A stretch of DNA of 64,000 nt from Halarcobacter mediterraneus (GTDB lineage: Bacteria > Campylobacterota > Campylobacteria > Campylobacterales > Arcobacteraceae): positions 186,001 through 250,000 of the forward strand of contig NZ_NXIE01000001.1 of the NCBI RefSeq assembly GCF_004116625.1. Direction: 5' to 3'. The notes beneath the pieces were generated by a model that ran no database searches, had not been told where the DNA came from, and saw nothing but the letters and a program-made list of their open reading frames with translations. Shown piece after piece: positions 49,516 through 58,628 of the stretch. The first letter of the stretch is position 1; every line of letters starts with the position of its first letter. Made by a program: the position numbers and the translations under genes.

Positions 49516-52077
49516 CTATTTTGAAGTTACAAAATTATCTGTAGGTCTTCCTATATGATACCCTTGACAATAATCAACATTTAATTGTTTTAAAGTCTTT
49601 ACAATTTCTTCATCTTCTACAAATTCAGCTATTGTTTTTATATTTAATTCCTGCGCTAAAGTTGTTATGCTGTTTACAAAAGCTTTATCTTTTTCATCTT
49701 TATTTATATTTATAATAAAATCTCCATCTATTTTTAAATAATCAATTGGAAATTTTTTAATATAATGAAATGATGAAAATCCACTTCCAAAGTCATCTAT
49801 AGCAAATTTATATCCTTCTAATTTCAAATTATTTACAAATTTCTCAAGTAAAGAAAAGTTTTTTACTGTTTCTCTTTCTGTTATTTCAAAAACAATTCTT
49901 TCTCTATTTATTTCATATTCAGTAACAAGAAAATTTATTTGTTTTATAAAGTTATTTACAATTAATGATTTTGGAGAGAGATTAATAAATAAAATACCTT
50001 TATAATCTGTTTCTTTTATTTTTTTAAAGGCTTTTTCTATAACCATTAAATCCATTTTATTAATAACTCCTCTTGCTTCTGCAATTTCAATAAATTCAAA
50101 AGCGGAAACAATCTTATTATTATGTTTAATTCTCATTAGTAATTCATGAATTACTAAATTATTAGACTCATCTGCAAGTGTTTGAATTGGTTGAAAATAT
50201 GGATATATTTGATCATTTTCTAGTGCTGATATTAGCAGAGCTGATTTTTCATGATTTTCTTTTAGAACATTAGATATATCTTCTTTTGTTGGAGTTTTAA
50301 TTGAATTTTTACCTTCTTCTTTAGCTTTATACATCATATGATCAGCAATAATAAACAACTCTTTTTGAGAATGAGTATGGTCGGGATAAACTGAAATACC
50401 AATTGAAATAGTTATTCCTACATTGGTTCCATCAGGAGCTGTTAATTTTTCTTTTGCAATTCTTTGGGCAATTCTATTTGCTACAACAATTGCACCATTT
50501 ACATCACATTCTGGAAGAATTACTGTAAATTCATCTCCACCATATCTTGCAGGTATATCTTCATCTCTTTTTTCTTCTTCTAGAATATCAGCAATTGTTT
50601 GTAAGAATCTATCTCCAAAAGCATGACCAAAGTTGTCATTTATAGGTTTAAAGTTATCACAATCAATAACCATTAGTGCAAAAGAATAGTTGTGCCTATT
50701 TGCTCTTTTTATTTCATACATCATCATATCATTGAAAACTCTTTGATTAAAAAGATCTGTTAAAGGATCTCTTGCTGCATAATATTCTAAATCTTCTGTG
50801 TATTTGTTTATTGCTTTTACAGAACCAACAAGGTTTGCCATAGTTGTTAAAATTGAATCAACAACTATATATCTTATCGGATCTGTCGAAAGTACTGATT
50901 GTAAACCTATTCCTACAATTCCTCCAATTTTTGGAGAATCCAGAAATAATGATTTGGATCTGTATTCAACATCTTCTTTTTTTAAGTTTTCAATACTTAA
51001 TCCTCTATTTGCAATTATGTGTTTAATTGTAAAGTCAGTCATTCCTTCAAAGTATTCTGAAGATTTTATCATTCCATGAATATATTCTTCAAATACTTCT
51101 TTTATACCTTCTTTTGGGTTTCCTAGCCAAAAAATATCTACTTCAAATTGGTCATCATCAACTCTAAAAATAGTCATTAAAGTATAAGTTTCCATAATAG
51201 TGTTTATTTGAACTAATAAATCACTAATATATTCTCTCCAATCTTTAACTACATCAGAGGTAATGATAAATTTATCTAAGAGTTTTATTTCAAATTCAAG
51301 AAGTTCTTTATCAACAGCAACATTTTTAAGTTTTTTAGCCATTGAGTCTACATTTTTTATAATTTCATTAAATTCTTTGAAGTATAAGTCAATATCTTTT
51401 GAATCAAACTCTTTAAAGTCACTAATAGAATTAATATCTTCAACTTTTTCTTTAAATAGTTCTAGTTTTTTAGTTACTTTTTTTGTTGTATATCTTGATG
51501 AAATAAATACAGAAATTAAAAATATTGGAATAATAATTAAAAAGAAAATTGAAAATTGGTATTTAGATTCAAAGAAGATAGAATTTAAATCTTGTTTTAC
51601 TTCTACAGCTCCTAATACATCACCTACTTTTGCATTTGTATGACATTGTAAACATTCATTCGATGCTGTTAGGGGTAGTATCTTTCTTACTATATTCTTT
51701 TCAAAGCTTTCAAAAGAGTTTATATCTTGGTTTAATATAGATACCAAAGTTTTATCTTTATGTTTTTCTTCTATATCTCCAAAAAGAGCTTTAACTTTAT
51801 TAGCTCTATAAATGTTAATTTCATAATTACTGTTTTCAAAATTATCTTCTAAGGATTTTGTAAAGAGATTTAAATCTTCTCTACTCCAACCTTTTTTCAT
51901 AATTTGATACATTGAAGAGAATACTTGTTTTGAAATTGTTTCTGAGTGATCTATTGCTTCTTTTTTTATTAAAGAAGTATGAAGATAAGTACTAAAACCA
52001 TAGCAGAGAAGAAAAATTATTATTGCTAAAATAATTTTACTAGAAAAAATATAGTTTTTGAATGTTTTGCTTTTCAT
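49516..52077 (-). CDS. Periplasmic haem-c sensor with GGDEF and EAL domains
   Basis: An 853-residue protein. A helix at 14-35 and another at about 175-195 enclose a periplasmic region holding CLQCH (142-146), a c-type haem motif of the DUF3365/Tll0287-like sensor kind. A coiled linker and a GAF-like region (about 260-420) follow. The GGDEF domain has RYGGDEF (GGDEF at 513-517) and an RxxD site (504-507). The EAL domain has ELL in place of EAL (E645), FINLSP, EITERE, DDFG (761-764) and YLKIDGDF, so the phosphodiesterase looks intact. Probably controls cyclic di-GMP in response to redox or gas. Confidence 0.9.
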   Translation of the reverse strand: MKSKTFKNYIFSSKIILAIIIFLLCYGFSTYLHTSLIKKEAIDHSETISKQVFSSMYQIMKKGWSREDLNLFTKSLEDNFENSNYEINIYRANKVKALFGDIEEKHKDKTLVSILNQDINSFESFEKNIVRKILPLTASNECLQCHTNAKVGDVLGAVEVKQDLNSIFFESKYQFSIFFLIIIPIFLISVFISSRYTTKKVTKKLELFKEKVEDINSISDFKEFDSKDIDLYFKEFNEIIKNVDSMAKKLKNVAVDKELLEFEIKLLDKFIITSDVVKDWREYISDLLVQINTIMETYTLMTIFRVDDDQFEVDIFWLGNPKEGIKEVFEEYIHGMIKSSEYFEGMTDFTIKHIIANRGLSIENLKKEDVEYRSKSLFLDSPKIGGIVGIGLQSVLSTDPIRYIVVDSILTTMANLVGSVKAINKYTEDLEYYAARDPLTDLFNQRVFNDMMMYEIKRANRHNYSFALMVIDCDNFKPINDNFGHAFGDRFLQTIADILEEEKRDEDIPARYGGDEFTVILPECDVNGAIVVANRIAQRIAKEKLTAPDGTNVGITISIGISVYPDHTHSQKELFIIADHMMYKAKEEGKNSIKTPTKEDISNVLKENHEKSALLISALENDQIYPYFQPIQTLADESNNLVIHELLMRIKHNNKIVSAFEFIEIAEARGVINKMDLMVIEKAFKKIKETDYKGILFINLSPKSLIVNNFIKQINFLVTEYEINRERIVFEITERETVKNFSLLEKFVNNLKLEGYKFAIDDFGSGFSSFHYIKKFPIDYLKIDGDFIININKDEKDKAFVNSITTLAQELNIKTIAEFVEDEEIVKTLKQLNVDYCQGYHIGRPTDNFVTSK

Positions 52078-52167
52078 TTAAGGCCCTATAAAAAATAAGT
52101 TTATACTTTTTGTAATTATTAAAGTATCCAAATAATAATTATATAAGGCTTAGACTTAAGTATATCT

Positions 52168-52869
52168 TCAGATTTTTCTTACATCAATAAAACTTCCACT
52201 TTCAAATTCATCTTTTCTTTTTAAGGTTTCAAATAACTTATTAGCTGCTTCAAAAGATTTTTGAATTGGTCCATTTTTTAAAGTTTTTGCAGAAGTGAAA
52301 ATTTCATCATCAATATCAAATCTTATATAGTCAGTCATAGGTGTTTCAATTACACCAGGAGCAATTGCTAATAGTTTTGTGTCTAACATTTCCTTTGCAT
52401 AAAGATTTAGTAACATATTTAAAGAGGCTTTTGATAATGAATAAGAAGCCCAGCCTTTAGAGCCTTTTATTGCAGCACCTGATGATATACCTATGATAGT
52501 TGAAACTTTTATACTTGCTAAAATATCAAGAAGTTCTTTATTTGTAAATAGGTTTAAATCAAGAACTTCTTTTATTTCTTGTGTAGCTAGTTTTGTAACT
52601 TCTTTGATTTCTCCTAACATTCCTGCATTTAAAAATACTGTATCTATACTTTTTATATCATTTTTAATAAAGTCTTTTAATCCTAGTTTTATTTCATTTA
52701 ACTTTGATAAATCAAACTCTTTAAATATAAAATTTTTATTTTCAATATTAGGTTTTGTTCTACTTATCCCATAAACTTTAAAGCCTTTTTCTAAGTATAG
52801 ATTTGTTAATGCTAAACCTAAACCAGAACTACAACCTGTTATTAAGATATTTTTTATTTTAACTCCCAT
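52168..52869 (-). CDS. Short-chain dehydrogenase/reductase
   Basis: This 233-residue Rossmann protein has TGCSSGLGLALTNLYLEKG (TGxxxGxG) at the start, the NAG segment LNAGMLGE, and the active-site Ser with YSLSKASLNML (YxxxK). It is an NAD(P)-dependent reductase of unknown substrate. The start overlaps the upstream lipoprotein gene by 16 bp. Confidence 0.88.
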   Translation of the reverse strand: MGVKIKNILITGCSSGLGLALTNLYLEKGFKVYGISRTKPNIENKNFIFKEFDLSKLNEIKLGLKDFIKNDIKSIDTVFLNAGMLGEIKEVTKLATQEIKEVLDLNLFTNKELLDILASIKVSTIIGISSGAAIKGSKGWASYSLSKASLNMLLNLYAKEMLDTKLLAIAPGVIETPMTDYIRFDIDDEIFTSAKTLKNGPIQKSFEAANKLFETLKRKDEFESGSFIDVRKI

Positions 52870-53360
52870 TCGTAATTTTTGTCATTTTTAACTTTTGAAA
52901 AATATAAATTTCCTGTATTTCTCCAAGCATCTAAAACAATACTATTTTCAAAACTTATATCTTTTCTTGTTAGAATTAAGGCACTATGCTCAAAATACTC
53001 ATTTCTATTAGCAATAATTCTTTTAAACTCAAAACTTTTATATTTTTTTCTTTTTAAAAAACTTAATAAATCATTAGCATAATGATAACATAAACCTTTA
53101 TCTTTGATTCCTAAGTTTATTAAAGTATTATGGAATAAAGCATAAGTAGTTACTCCATATGAATGAGCTAAGAATTTAGAATATAAAATTATATCTTTAG
53201 AAAAGTTTTTAGCTTCTTCTTTATCTATTCTTTTAGAGGTACTAGTAACAGTTTTATATAATGAGTTTGTTTTATTTTCTATTTTGATATAAGATATATT
53301 CTTAGTAGAACAAGCACTAAAAAAAATTATAAAAAGAAAACTTAATAAATAGATTCTCAT
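52854..53360 (-). CDS. Lipoprotein with Cys-His-Asp (transglutaminase-like) motif
   Basis: This 168-residue protein has a signal sequence with lipobox FFSAC (Cys17). The mature part contains KGLCYHYANDL (C91), FEHSALILT (H125) and IVLDAWRNTG (D144), an order that fits a transglutaminase- or papain-like catalytic triad. It may act on peptides or peptidoglycan, or have lost activity. The family is not one I can name. It overlaps the downstream SDR gene by 16 bp. Confidence 0.6.
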   Translation of the reverse strand: MRIYLLSFLFIIFFSACSTKNISYIKIENKTNSLYKTVTSTSKRIDKEEAKNFSKDIILYSKFLAHSYGVTTYALFHNTLINLGIKDKGLCYHYANDLLSFLKRKKYKSFEFKRIIANRNEYFEHSALILTRKDISFENSIVLDAWRNTGNLYFSKVKNDKNYEWELK

Positions 53361-53469
53361 AGCTTTATTATAGTTTTATTAATTTAAAGTGACTTTACAA
53401 AACATTACTCTTTGGCTATAATCAGCAAAATTAATGAATTATGGAGTTAGAAGCTAAGCTTCTTTATAG

Positions 53470-54597
53470 TTGGTGCAACAGTTAAAAATAAACAATGATA
53501 TAAAAAATTTAAACTTTACAAAAATAGAAAAAAACCTTTTTTATTACAAATATGATTTAAGAAATGTAAAACCTTTATTAAAATCTACAAATCCAGATAT
53601 TTCTCTTGAAGATACTGCAACTTTTAATAGTTTTAAGGGGGAAGTTTATGAAAATATAATTTATGAATTATTATTAGAATATGCTTCAAAAAATGACTTT
53701 ATAAAAAGTTTTGTTTTAAAAGGTCCTCATCAAAATAGGGTTGATAAATTCTATAAAACAGGCTTAATGATAGATAGAAGTCTTCAAATAGTGTATAAAT
53801 CAAATTATAAAGATATTTCAGAATTTGATGCATTATTTTTTACAGAGGATGCTTTATATTTTGTTGAAATGAGTACTTCAAAGAAAACAGTTAGTTTAAA
53901 TAAAAGACTTGATAAAAAACAAGCTTTATTAAAAGCTTTATTCCCTCATTTGCATATAAGAGCTTTAATAGTTTTAACAGAAGGGACTATAGGAATTAAA
54001 AGATTTCCTTCTTATTGTACTATTTGGATTACAAAAGATTTAGAAGATATAGATTTTTTAAAAAGAATAGTTTTTAATAGAAAGAAAAATGGCTTTAAGA
54101 CTAAGTTTACTTCTTCTAAATTTATAGAAGCTTATACTATAGAACATAAGAGATTTATATATTTTCAAACCTTAGAATGGATTTTAAAAAGAAGTAGACA
54201 AAATAAAGATTTAATAATAGATTTGAAGTTTTTTAAGACAAAAAAACTTTTACAATATTTTGATATTTTTACAAAATTGTATATTGGTTTTTTAACAAAA
54301 GAGGAGTTTAAAAAATTAGTTCCTTCTTATGAGGCTGAAATTCAAAATGTTTTTGTATCTTTAGAAAAAATAAATACTAAAGAATTTGATCTTGTTTATT
54401 ATGTTAAAAATATAAATGGCAAGCTAAGAAGAGTACGACTTACAAAAAAAGAATTATCTATAAAAGACAAAGCTTTAGATGGTTTTACAAATGCCGAAGT
54501 AAGGTTTATGAAGTATTTAATTGAAGATAAATATTTATTAAGTTTAAATCAAATTGAATTGATTCAAAAAAAACTACATGAAAGTGGATTTAAATAA
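53470..54597 (+). CDS. Unknown protein with PD-(D/E)XK-like motif
   Basis: This protein of 375 residues has no signal or membrane segment. Residues 55-72 form a helix GEVYENIIYELLLEYASK, then D120 in SEFDALFF and E133 in FVEMSTSKKT follow on consecutive strands, the D-x(n)-E-x-(K/S) order of PD-(D/E)XK nucleases; Ser replaces the usual Lys, though lysines lie next to it. The rest is Lys/Phe-rich. Start is TTG 53470 or GTG 53473. A TATAAT (about 53420) is upstream. The end overlaps the convergent transpeptidase gene by 24 bp. Confidence 0.6.
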   Translation: MVQQLKINNDIKNLNFTKIEKNLFYYKYDLRNVKPLLKSTNPDISLEDTATFNSFKGEVYENIIYELLLEYASKNDFIKSFVLKGPHQNRVDKFYKTGLMIDRSLQIVYKSNYKDISEFDALFFTEDALYFVEMSTSKKTVSLNKRLDKKQALLKALFPHLHIRALIVLTEGTIGIKRFPSYCTIWITKDLEDIDFLKRIVFNRKKNGFKTKFTSSKFIEAYTIEHKRFIYFQTLEWILKRSRQNKDLIIDLKFFKTKKLLQYFDIFTKLYIGFLTKEEFKKLVPSYEAEIQNVFVSLEKINTKEFDLVYYVKNINGKLRRVRLTKKELSIKDKALDGFTNAEVRFMKYLIEDKYLLSLNQIELIQKKLHESGFK

Positions 54598-56223
54598 GAT
54601 TTTTTCTTGTATCTTATCATATTCATAAATATCTTTTCTAAATTGTAACTTATCTTTTTCATCAACCCAAGTTGTTAAATATATAAAGTGAACAGGTATT
54701 TTATTTGATAATATAAAACTAGTTTCTTTTTTTTCTTCAAATATATCTTTATCTAATTGACTTATATTATTATCTAATAGTGAAATCTTTTCAAATAGTT
54801 CAAAAGGCTTTTCAATCCTTACACAGCCATGAGAGAGCATTCTATTATTTAATTTAAAATAGTTTTTATCTGGTGTATCATGTAAATAAACAGAATATTG
54901 ATTGGGGAACATAAATTTAATTTTTCCTAAAGGGTTTGTTCCTCCTGGTTCTTGAATAAATCTCATTGGTGCTTTTTTTGGTGTTCCTATTAAATCATTA
55001 TTTAAATAATCTATCCAATTAATATTTAAGGAGTTAAATTCAGCAGAGTTTGGCTCCCAATTTTCATGAACTCTAATATTCTCTTTTATTAAATAACTTG
55101 AATCTCTTACTAATTTGGGAATAATTTCATCTTTTACAATTGTTTGTGGTATTTTCCAATAAGGATTTATTGTGATTTTTGACATTCTATGGCTAAAAAT
55201 TGGAGTAGGGGAGTTTTGTTTACCTACTATTACATTCATTTTTAATGCTAATTTATTTTCTTGAAAAACTTTTAATTTATATTCTGGAATATTTATTAAA
55301 ATATAAGTATTTCCTAAATTTCTAGGAAGCCATCTCATTCTTTCTAGATTTATTCTTATTTTTTTTATTTTTTTTTCTATTGGCATATTTAGTTTCTCAA
55401 ATGTCTGATTTCCTACAATACCATCTTGAATAAGACCATATCTTTTTTGAAATTGAATTACTGCTTTATATAATTTATTATCAAAATACTCAAGACAATT
55501 TTCTTCTATTTTTTCACATGAAAAAGTATTTAAATCTTTGCTTTCATAAAGTCTTTGTCTTAAATATTTAATTTCAGGACTAAAATCTCCTCTTTTAAGA
55601 AACTCTTTTTTTTGTGGAACTTTTGTATACCCGCCGTCATTTAGCAAATTTTGAAGTTTTTCTATTTTTTTTTCTAGTTTTTTAGCATAGTGTAAACTAA
55701 AATCAACTTGATTAATGGCAATTCTTATATTATTTTCTTTAAAAGCTTTTTTTAAAAGAGTCACATTATTTTTATTTGCTTGATATTTTAACCATTTTGC
55801 TTTGATTTGTTTATTTTTCTCTAAATTCTTTAAGTATGATAAAAAATCCTGCCAATTTATATAACCTTTTGATAAATAATTCATATATTTTTCGTAGCTT
55901 TGTGTTAAAAGAATATCAATTAAGCTAATTTCTTTTTTTGATAAATAATTCTTTTTTTCTAGAAGCTTTTCTATTCTTTCAATTTCAAATAACTTATTTA
56001 TAAAAGGTTCTAATGTTTTATTATTTTTGATTTCATATATTAGTTTAAATGCAATATCTTTTAATTCTTTATTTTTTTCAAACCAAATTATCTCTTTTTT
56101 AAAAGACGAGTAATATTTTTGAATATTAAGAGTATCTTTTGTTTTTAAATCAAATGATGCAAAAACTTCAATAGAGTGGCTCAATAAAATAATTAAAAAA
56201 AGAAAAAGAATTTTTGTTTTCAT
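54574..56223 (-). CDS. L,D-transpeptidase (YcbB/LdtD-like)
   Basis: The 549-residue exported protein has a signal peptide, a helical scaffold (40-200), a peptidoglycan-binding region (AVIQFQKRYGLIQDGIVGNQTFEKLN, about 260-290) and a YkuD catalytic domain from about 310. The motif MLSHGCVRIEKPFEL holds the active Cys at about residue 467. It forms 3-3 crosslinks in peptidoglycan or attaches proteins to it. The protein ends within the convergent unknown gene. Confidence 0.9.
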   Translation of the reverse strand: MKTKILFLFLIILLSHSIEVFASFDLKTKDTLNIQKYYSSFKKEIIWFEKNKELKDIAFKLIYEIKNNKTLEPFINKLFEIERIEKLLEKKNYLSKKEISLIDILLTQSYEKYMNYLSKGYINWQDFLSYLKNLEKNKQIKAKWLKYQANKNNVTLLKKAFKENNIRIAINQVDFSLHYAKKLEKKIEKLQNLLNDGGYTKVPQKKEFLKRGDFSPEIKYLRQRLYESKDLNTFSCEKIEENCLEYFDNKLYKAVIQFQKRYGLIQDGIVGNQTFEKLNMPIEKKIKKIRINLERMRWLPRNLGNTYILINIPEYKLKVFQENKLALKMNVIVGKQNSPTPIFSHRMSKITINPYWKIPQTIVKDEIIPKLVRDSSYLIKENIRVHENWEPNSAEFNSLNINWIDYLNNDLIGTPKKAPMRFIQEPGGTNPLGKIKFMFPNQYSVYLHDTPDKNYFKLNNRMLSHGCVRIEKPFELFEKISLLDNNISQLDKDIFEEKKETSFILSNKIPVHFIYLTTWVDEKDKLQFRKDIYEYDKIQEKILFKSTFM

Positions 56224-56354
56224 ATTAAATAACCATGTGATTTTTTTTATTATAGATTAAAATAGCTAAAAGAAGGGAAAAATACATTTTTATTTAATTT
56301 AAACTAATATTAAGAAATGTGACAATATACTTAAGTAGTATAAAGGAGTTTACT

Positions 56355-56990
56355 ATGGAAGTAACAAATGGGAACTTTAAAAATTTAGATATATTTAAAA
56401 AAAATATTTCTAATGAAGAACAAAAGGTAGAAAAAACAGAAGAAAATATGAATAGTGAAAAAAATAGTTTAGTTCATAATTCTGCTGTAAATGTATCTAT
56501 TTCAATGGAAAGTGTTAAAGTATTTCTAAATATTAAAAGTGTTGAGTTTACTCAAGCTAATACAAATGCTCAAAATTCTTTAATGAATATTATCAATAAT
56601 ACAGAAGTTTATGATTTTCTTTCAGGTAGGGAAATAGATGGAGGCTTAAGTCTTTCTTCAATAGGCTATGAAGGTAAACCAATTACTGAATTATCTTCTG
56701 ATGAAGCTAAAGAGTTAGTATCAGATGAAGGTTTTTTTGGAATAGAAGAAACTTCTCAAAGAGTAGGTTCTTTTGCAATAAGCTTAGCTGGAAATGATCT
56801 TGAAGCATTAAAAGAAGTGAGAAAAGGTATTGTTCAGGGTTTTGAAGAAGCAGAAAAAATGTGGGGTGGAACTTTACCTGATATTTCTTATAAAACTCAA
56901 GAAAAGACTTTAGATATAATTGATAAGAAAATAGAAGAACTTCTTAGCACAGACTCAGAAAAAGAATTAGAAAATACTTTAAATGAATAG
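56355..56990 (+). CDS. Conserved Campylobacterota-type protein (DUF5610-like)
   Basis: This protein has about 211 residues and no signal or membrane helix. The middle and end hold ELSSDEAKELVSDEGFFGIEETSQRVGSFAISLAGNDLEALKEVRKGIVQGFEEAEKMWGGTLPDISY, the kind of segment seen in DUF5610 proteins, some of which carry the misleading name hydrogenase-4 component G. The N-terminal third is low-complexity. Role unknown; surface or flagellar links have been suggested for similar proteins. ATG 56355 has Shine-Dalgarno AAGGAG; the ORF continues upstream without need. Confidence 0.55.
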   Translation: MEVTNGNFKNLDIFKKNISNEEQKVEKTEENMNSEKNSLVHNSAVNVSISMESVKVFLNIKSVEFTQANTNAQNSLMNIINNTEVYDFLSGREIDGGLSLSSIGYEGKPITELSSDEAKELVSDEGFFGIEETSQRVGSFAISLAGNDLEALKEVRKGIVQGFEEAEKMWGGTLPDISYKTQEKTLDIIDKKIEELLSTDSEKELENTLNE

Positions 56991-57047
56991 GGTTTTATAG
57001 ATATTTAAGTAGAGTTAAATAATAATTCGTTTAAAAAAGGATAATTA

Positions 57048-57386
57048 TTGGCTTTACTTGATAATGCTAAAGATGTTTTACCTTTAAGTAGTATTGCAGA
57101 ATTATTAACTGCAAAGGTAAGAACTTTAAAAATGTATGAAGATAAAGGTCTTCTTCCTCATAAGAAGTCTTCTAAAAAGTTATATTCTATAAGTGATGTA
57201 AAGATGATAGCTTTTGTTCACTATTTAGCAAGTGTTAAAAAAATCAATGCAAATGGAATAAAGTATATTATCGAGATGCTTGAAAGTAATATGGATGAAA
57301 AAAATAGAACAGATTTTCTTAACTTAATAGAACAAAAACTAGAAAAACTTTCAGGTGTAGATGTAACAGATGTAGAAGTAATTTAA
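57048..57386 (+). CDS. MerR/HspR-type transcriptional regulator
   Basis: A MerR winged helix occupies residues 10-75 of 112: LPLSSIAELLTAKVRTLKMYEDKGLLPHKKSSKKLYSISDVKMI. The C-terminal part is a coiled helix for dimerisation with no cysteines, so it is not a metal or redox sensor of the usual kind; HspR (heat shock repressor) is a possible relative. Start is TTG 57048 with a purine-rich ribosome site. It is convergent with the CNNM gene. Confidence 0.7.
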   Translation: MALLDNAKDVLPLSSIAELLTAKVRTLKMYEDKGLLPHKKSSKKLYSISDVKMIAFVHYLASVKKINANGIKYIIEMLESNMDEKNRTDFLNLIEQKLEKLSGVDVTDVEVI

Positions 57387-57403
57387 TACTTCTTCATCTT
57401 TAT

Positions 57404-58453
57404 TCAAGCTTCTTTAGAAGCTCTTTCTTTTCTTTTAGCTTTCATTTTATTTAAAGCAAGTCTTCTCATATCAGCAGTTGTATCAAGTTCATCCATTATT
57501 TCTAAACCTAATAATGTTTCAATACAATCTTCTAATGTAATTAATCCCTCAGTTTGATCATAGTTATCTAATACTAAAAACATATGTTCTTTTTTCTGAA
57601 TAAATTTATTTAAAGCTTTTCCTACAGGTATATTTTCATTTAAAGCAAATAATGGTTTCATTATTGATTCCATAGTTGCATTTGTATCTCTAATAGCTTG
57701 CTTAAAAAGTTTTTTTGTAAGAACAACACCTACAATATTATCAATTGATTCGTCATAAACAGGAACTCTTGAAAACTTATATGTTCTTTTATCTTCTAGC
57801 ACATCTTTTATTATTGTATTTTTATTTACTGAATACATTACTGATCTTGGAGTTAAAATGTCTTTTATTTTAATCTCATTTAAAGTTAATGTATTTTCAA
57901 TAATATCAGACTCTAAGTCACCAATTACACCTTCTTCTTCACTAAGAAGTGTTGTATGTATTAACTCTTCTCTTGATATAGAGTCACTATTATCATTGCC
58001 TTTTATTTTTTTTGTAACAAATTGAGTTGTTTTAATTATCGGATATGTAAGTAAAACAAAAAATCTAATAGCTCTTGCAGCGAAAGGCGCTAATTGTTTC
58101 CAATATACTGCACCTATAGTTTTAGGAATAATTTCTGCAAAGAATAAAATTGCAAATGTAAGTACAATAGATACAAACATAACTAGAGTTTTATCTCCAT
58201 TAAATACATTTTGTGCTTGAACACCAATTGCAGTTGCCCCTAAAGTATTTGCAATAGTATTAAGTATTAAAATTGAGGCAATAGAACTATCTATATCTGT
58301 TTTTAGATTTTTTAAAAGTTTCCCTGCAATAGGGTTATTTTGTTCTAAAACAGAAATATAAGAAAAGTTTGTTGATAGAATCACTGATTCTAAAACTGAA
58401 CATAAAAACGAGATACCAATAACGGCAATAAAGAGGATTATTAAAAGTTCCAT
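57404..58453 (-). CDS. CNNM/CBS-domain transporter (DUF21, CorC/HlyC-like)
   Basis: The 349-residue protein has a DUF21 membrane region of three to four helices (about 1-150; ESVILSTNFSYISVLEQNN, IIPKTIGAVYWKQLAPFAA) and a CBS pair (about 190-320; DILTPRSVMYSV, FSRVPVYDESIDNIVGVVL, HMFLVLDNYDQTEGLITLEDCIETLLG). The final CorC/HlyC transporter-associated domain is missing, making it shorter than CorB/YfjD types. CNNM proteins export magnesium or other divalent cations. The 5' leader of about 70 nt is discussed in the findings. Confidence 0.85.
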   Translation of the reverse strand: MELLIILFIAVIGISFLCSVLESVILSTNFSYISVLEQNNPIAGKLLKNLKTDIDSSIASILILNTIANTLGATAIGVQAQNVFNGDKTLVMFVSIVLTFAILFFAEIIPKTIGAVYWKQLAPFAARAIRFFVLLTYPIIKTTQFVTKKIKGNDNSDSISREELIHTTLLSEEEGVIGDLESDIIENTLTLNEIKIKDILTPRSVMYSVNKNTIIKDVLEDKRTYKFSRVPVYDESIDNIVGVVLTKKLFKQAIRDTNATMESIMKPLFALNENIPVGKALNKFIQKKEHMFLVLDNYDQTEGLITLEDCIETLLGLEIMDELDTTADMRRLALNKMKAKRKERASKEA

Positions 58454-58454
58454 T

Positions 58455-58525
58455 TTGAACCTTTAAATAGTAGAAATAAGCTACGCCTCTGGGAACTATC
58501 TTCCAAGTAAGTCTCCTTAATAAAA
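58455..58525 (-). promoter_or_regulatory. 5' leader of the CNNM gene with a small hairpin
   Basis: On the minus strand TATTAT-like and TATAC boxes (about 58532-58540) precede a leader of about 70 nt. It contains CTTGGAA and TTCCCAG (58486-58507), which form a small stem around GATAG with one mismatch. No known riboswitch consensus could be matched. Confidence 0.3.
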
Positions 58526-58569
58526 TTAACAACGTATAATAGCAAATTTTATCTTTAAATCAATCTTAG

Positions 58570-58599
58570 TTGACAAAAAAAATAAAAATCTTGTATAAT
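58570..58599 (+). promoter_or_regulatory. Promoter of the small unknown gene 58629-58997
   Basis: -35 TTGACA (58570-58575), 18-bp spacer, -10 TATAAT (58594-58599), followed by a Shine-Dalgarno AAGGAGG and ATG at 58629. Confidence 0.7.
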
Positions 58600-58628
58600 T
58601 ATTAAAGAAATGCAATAAGGAGGTTATT

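Noticed and set aside
58455-58540. Known Mn, Mg, NiCo, fluoride or preQ1 riboswitch in the CNNM leader.
   Set aside because: None of the conserved cores I know could be placed, so it was kept only as an unclassified leader.
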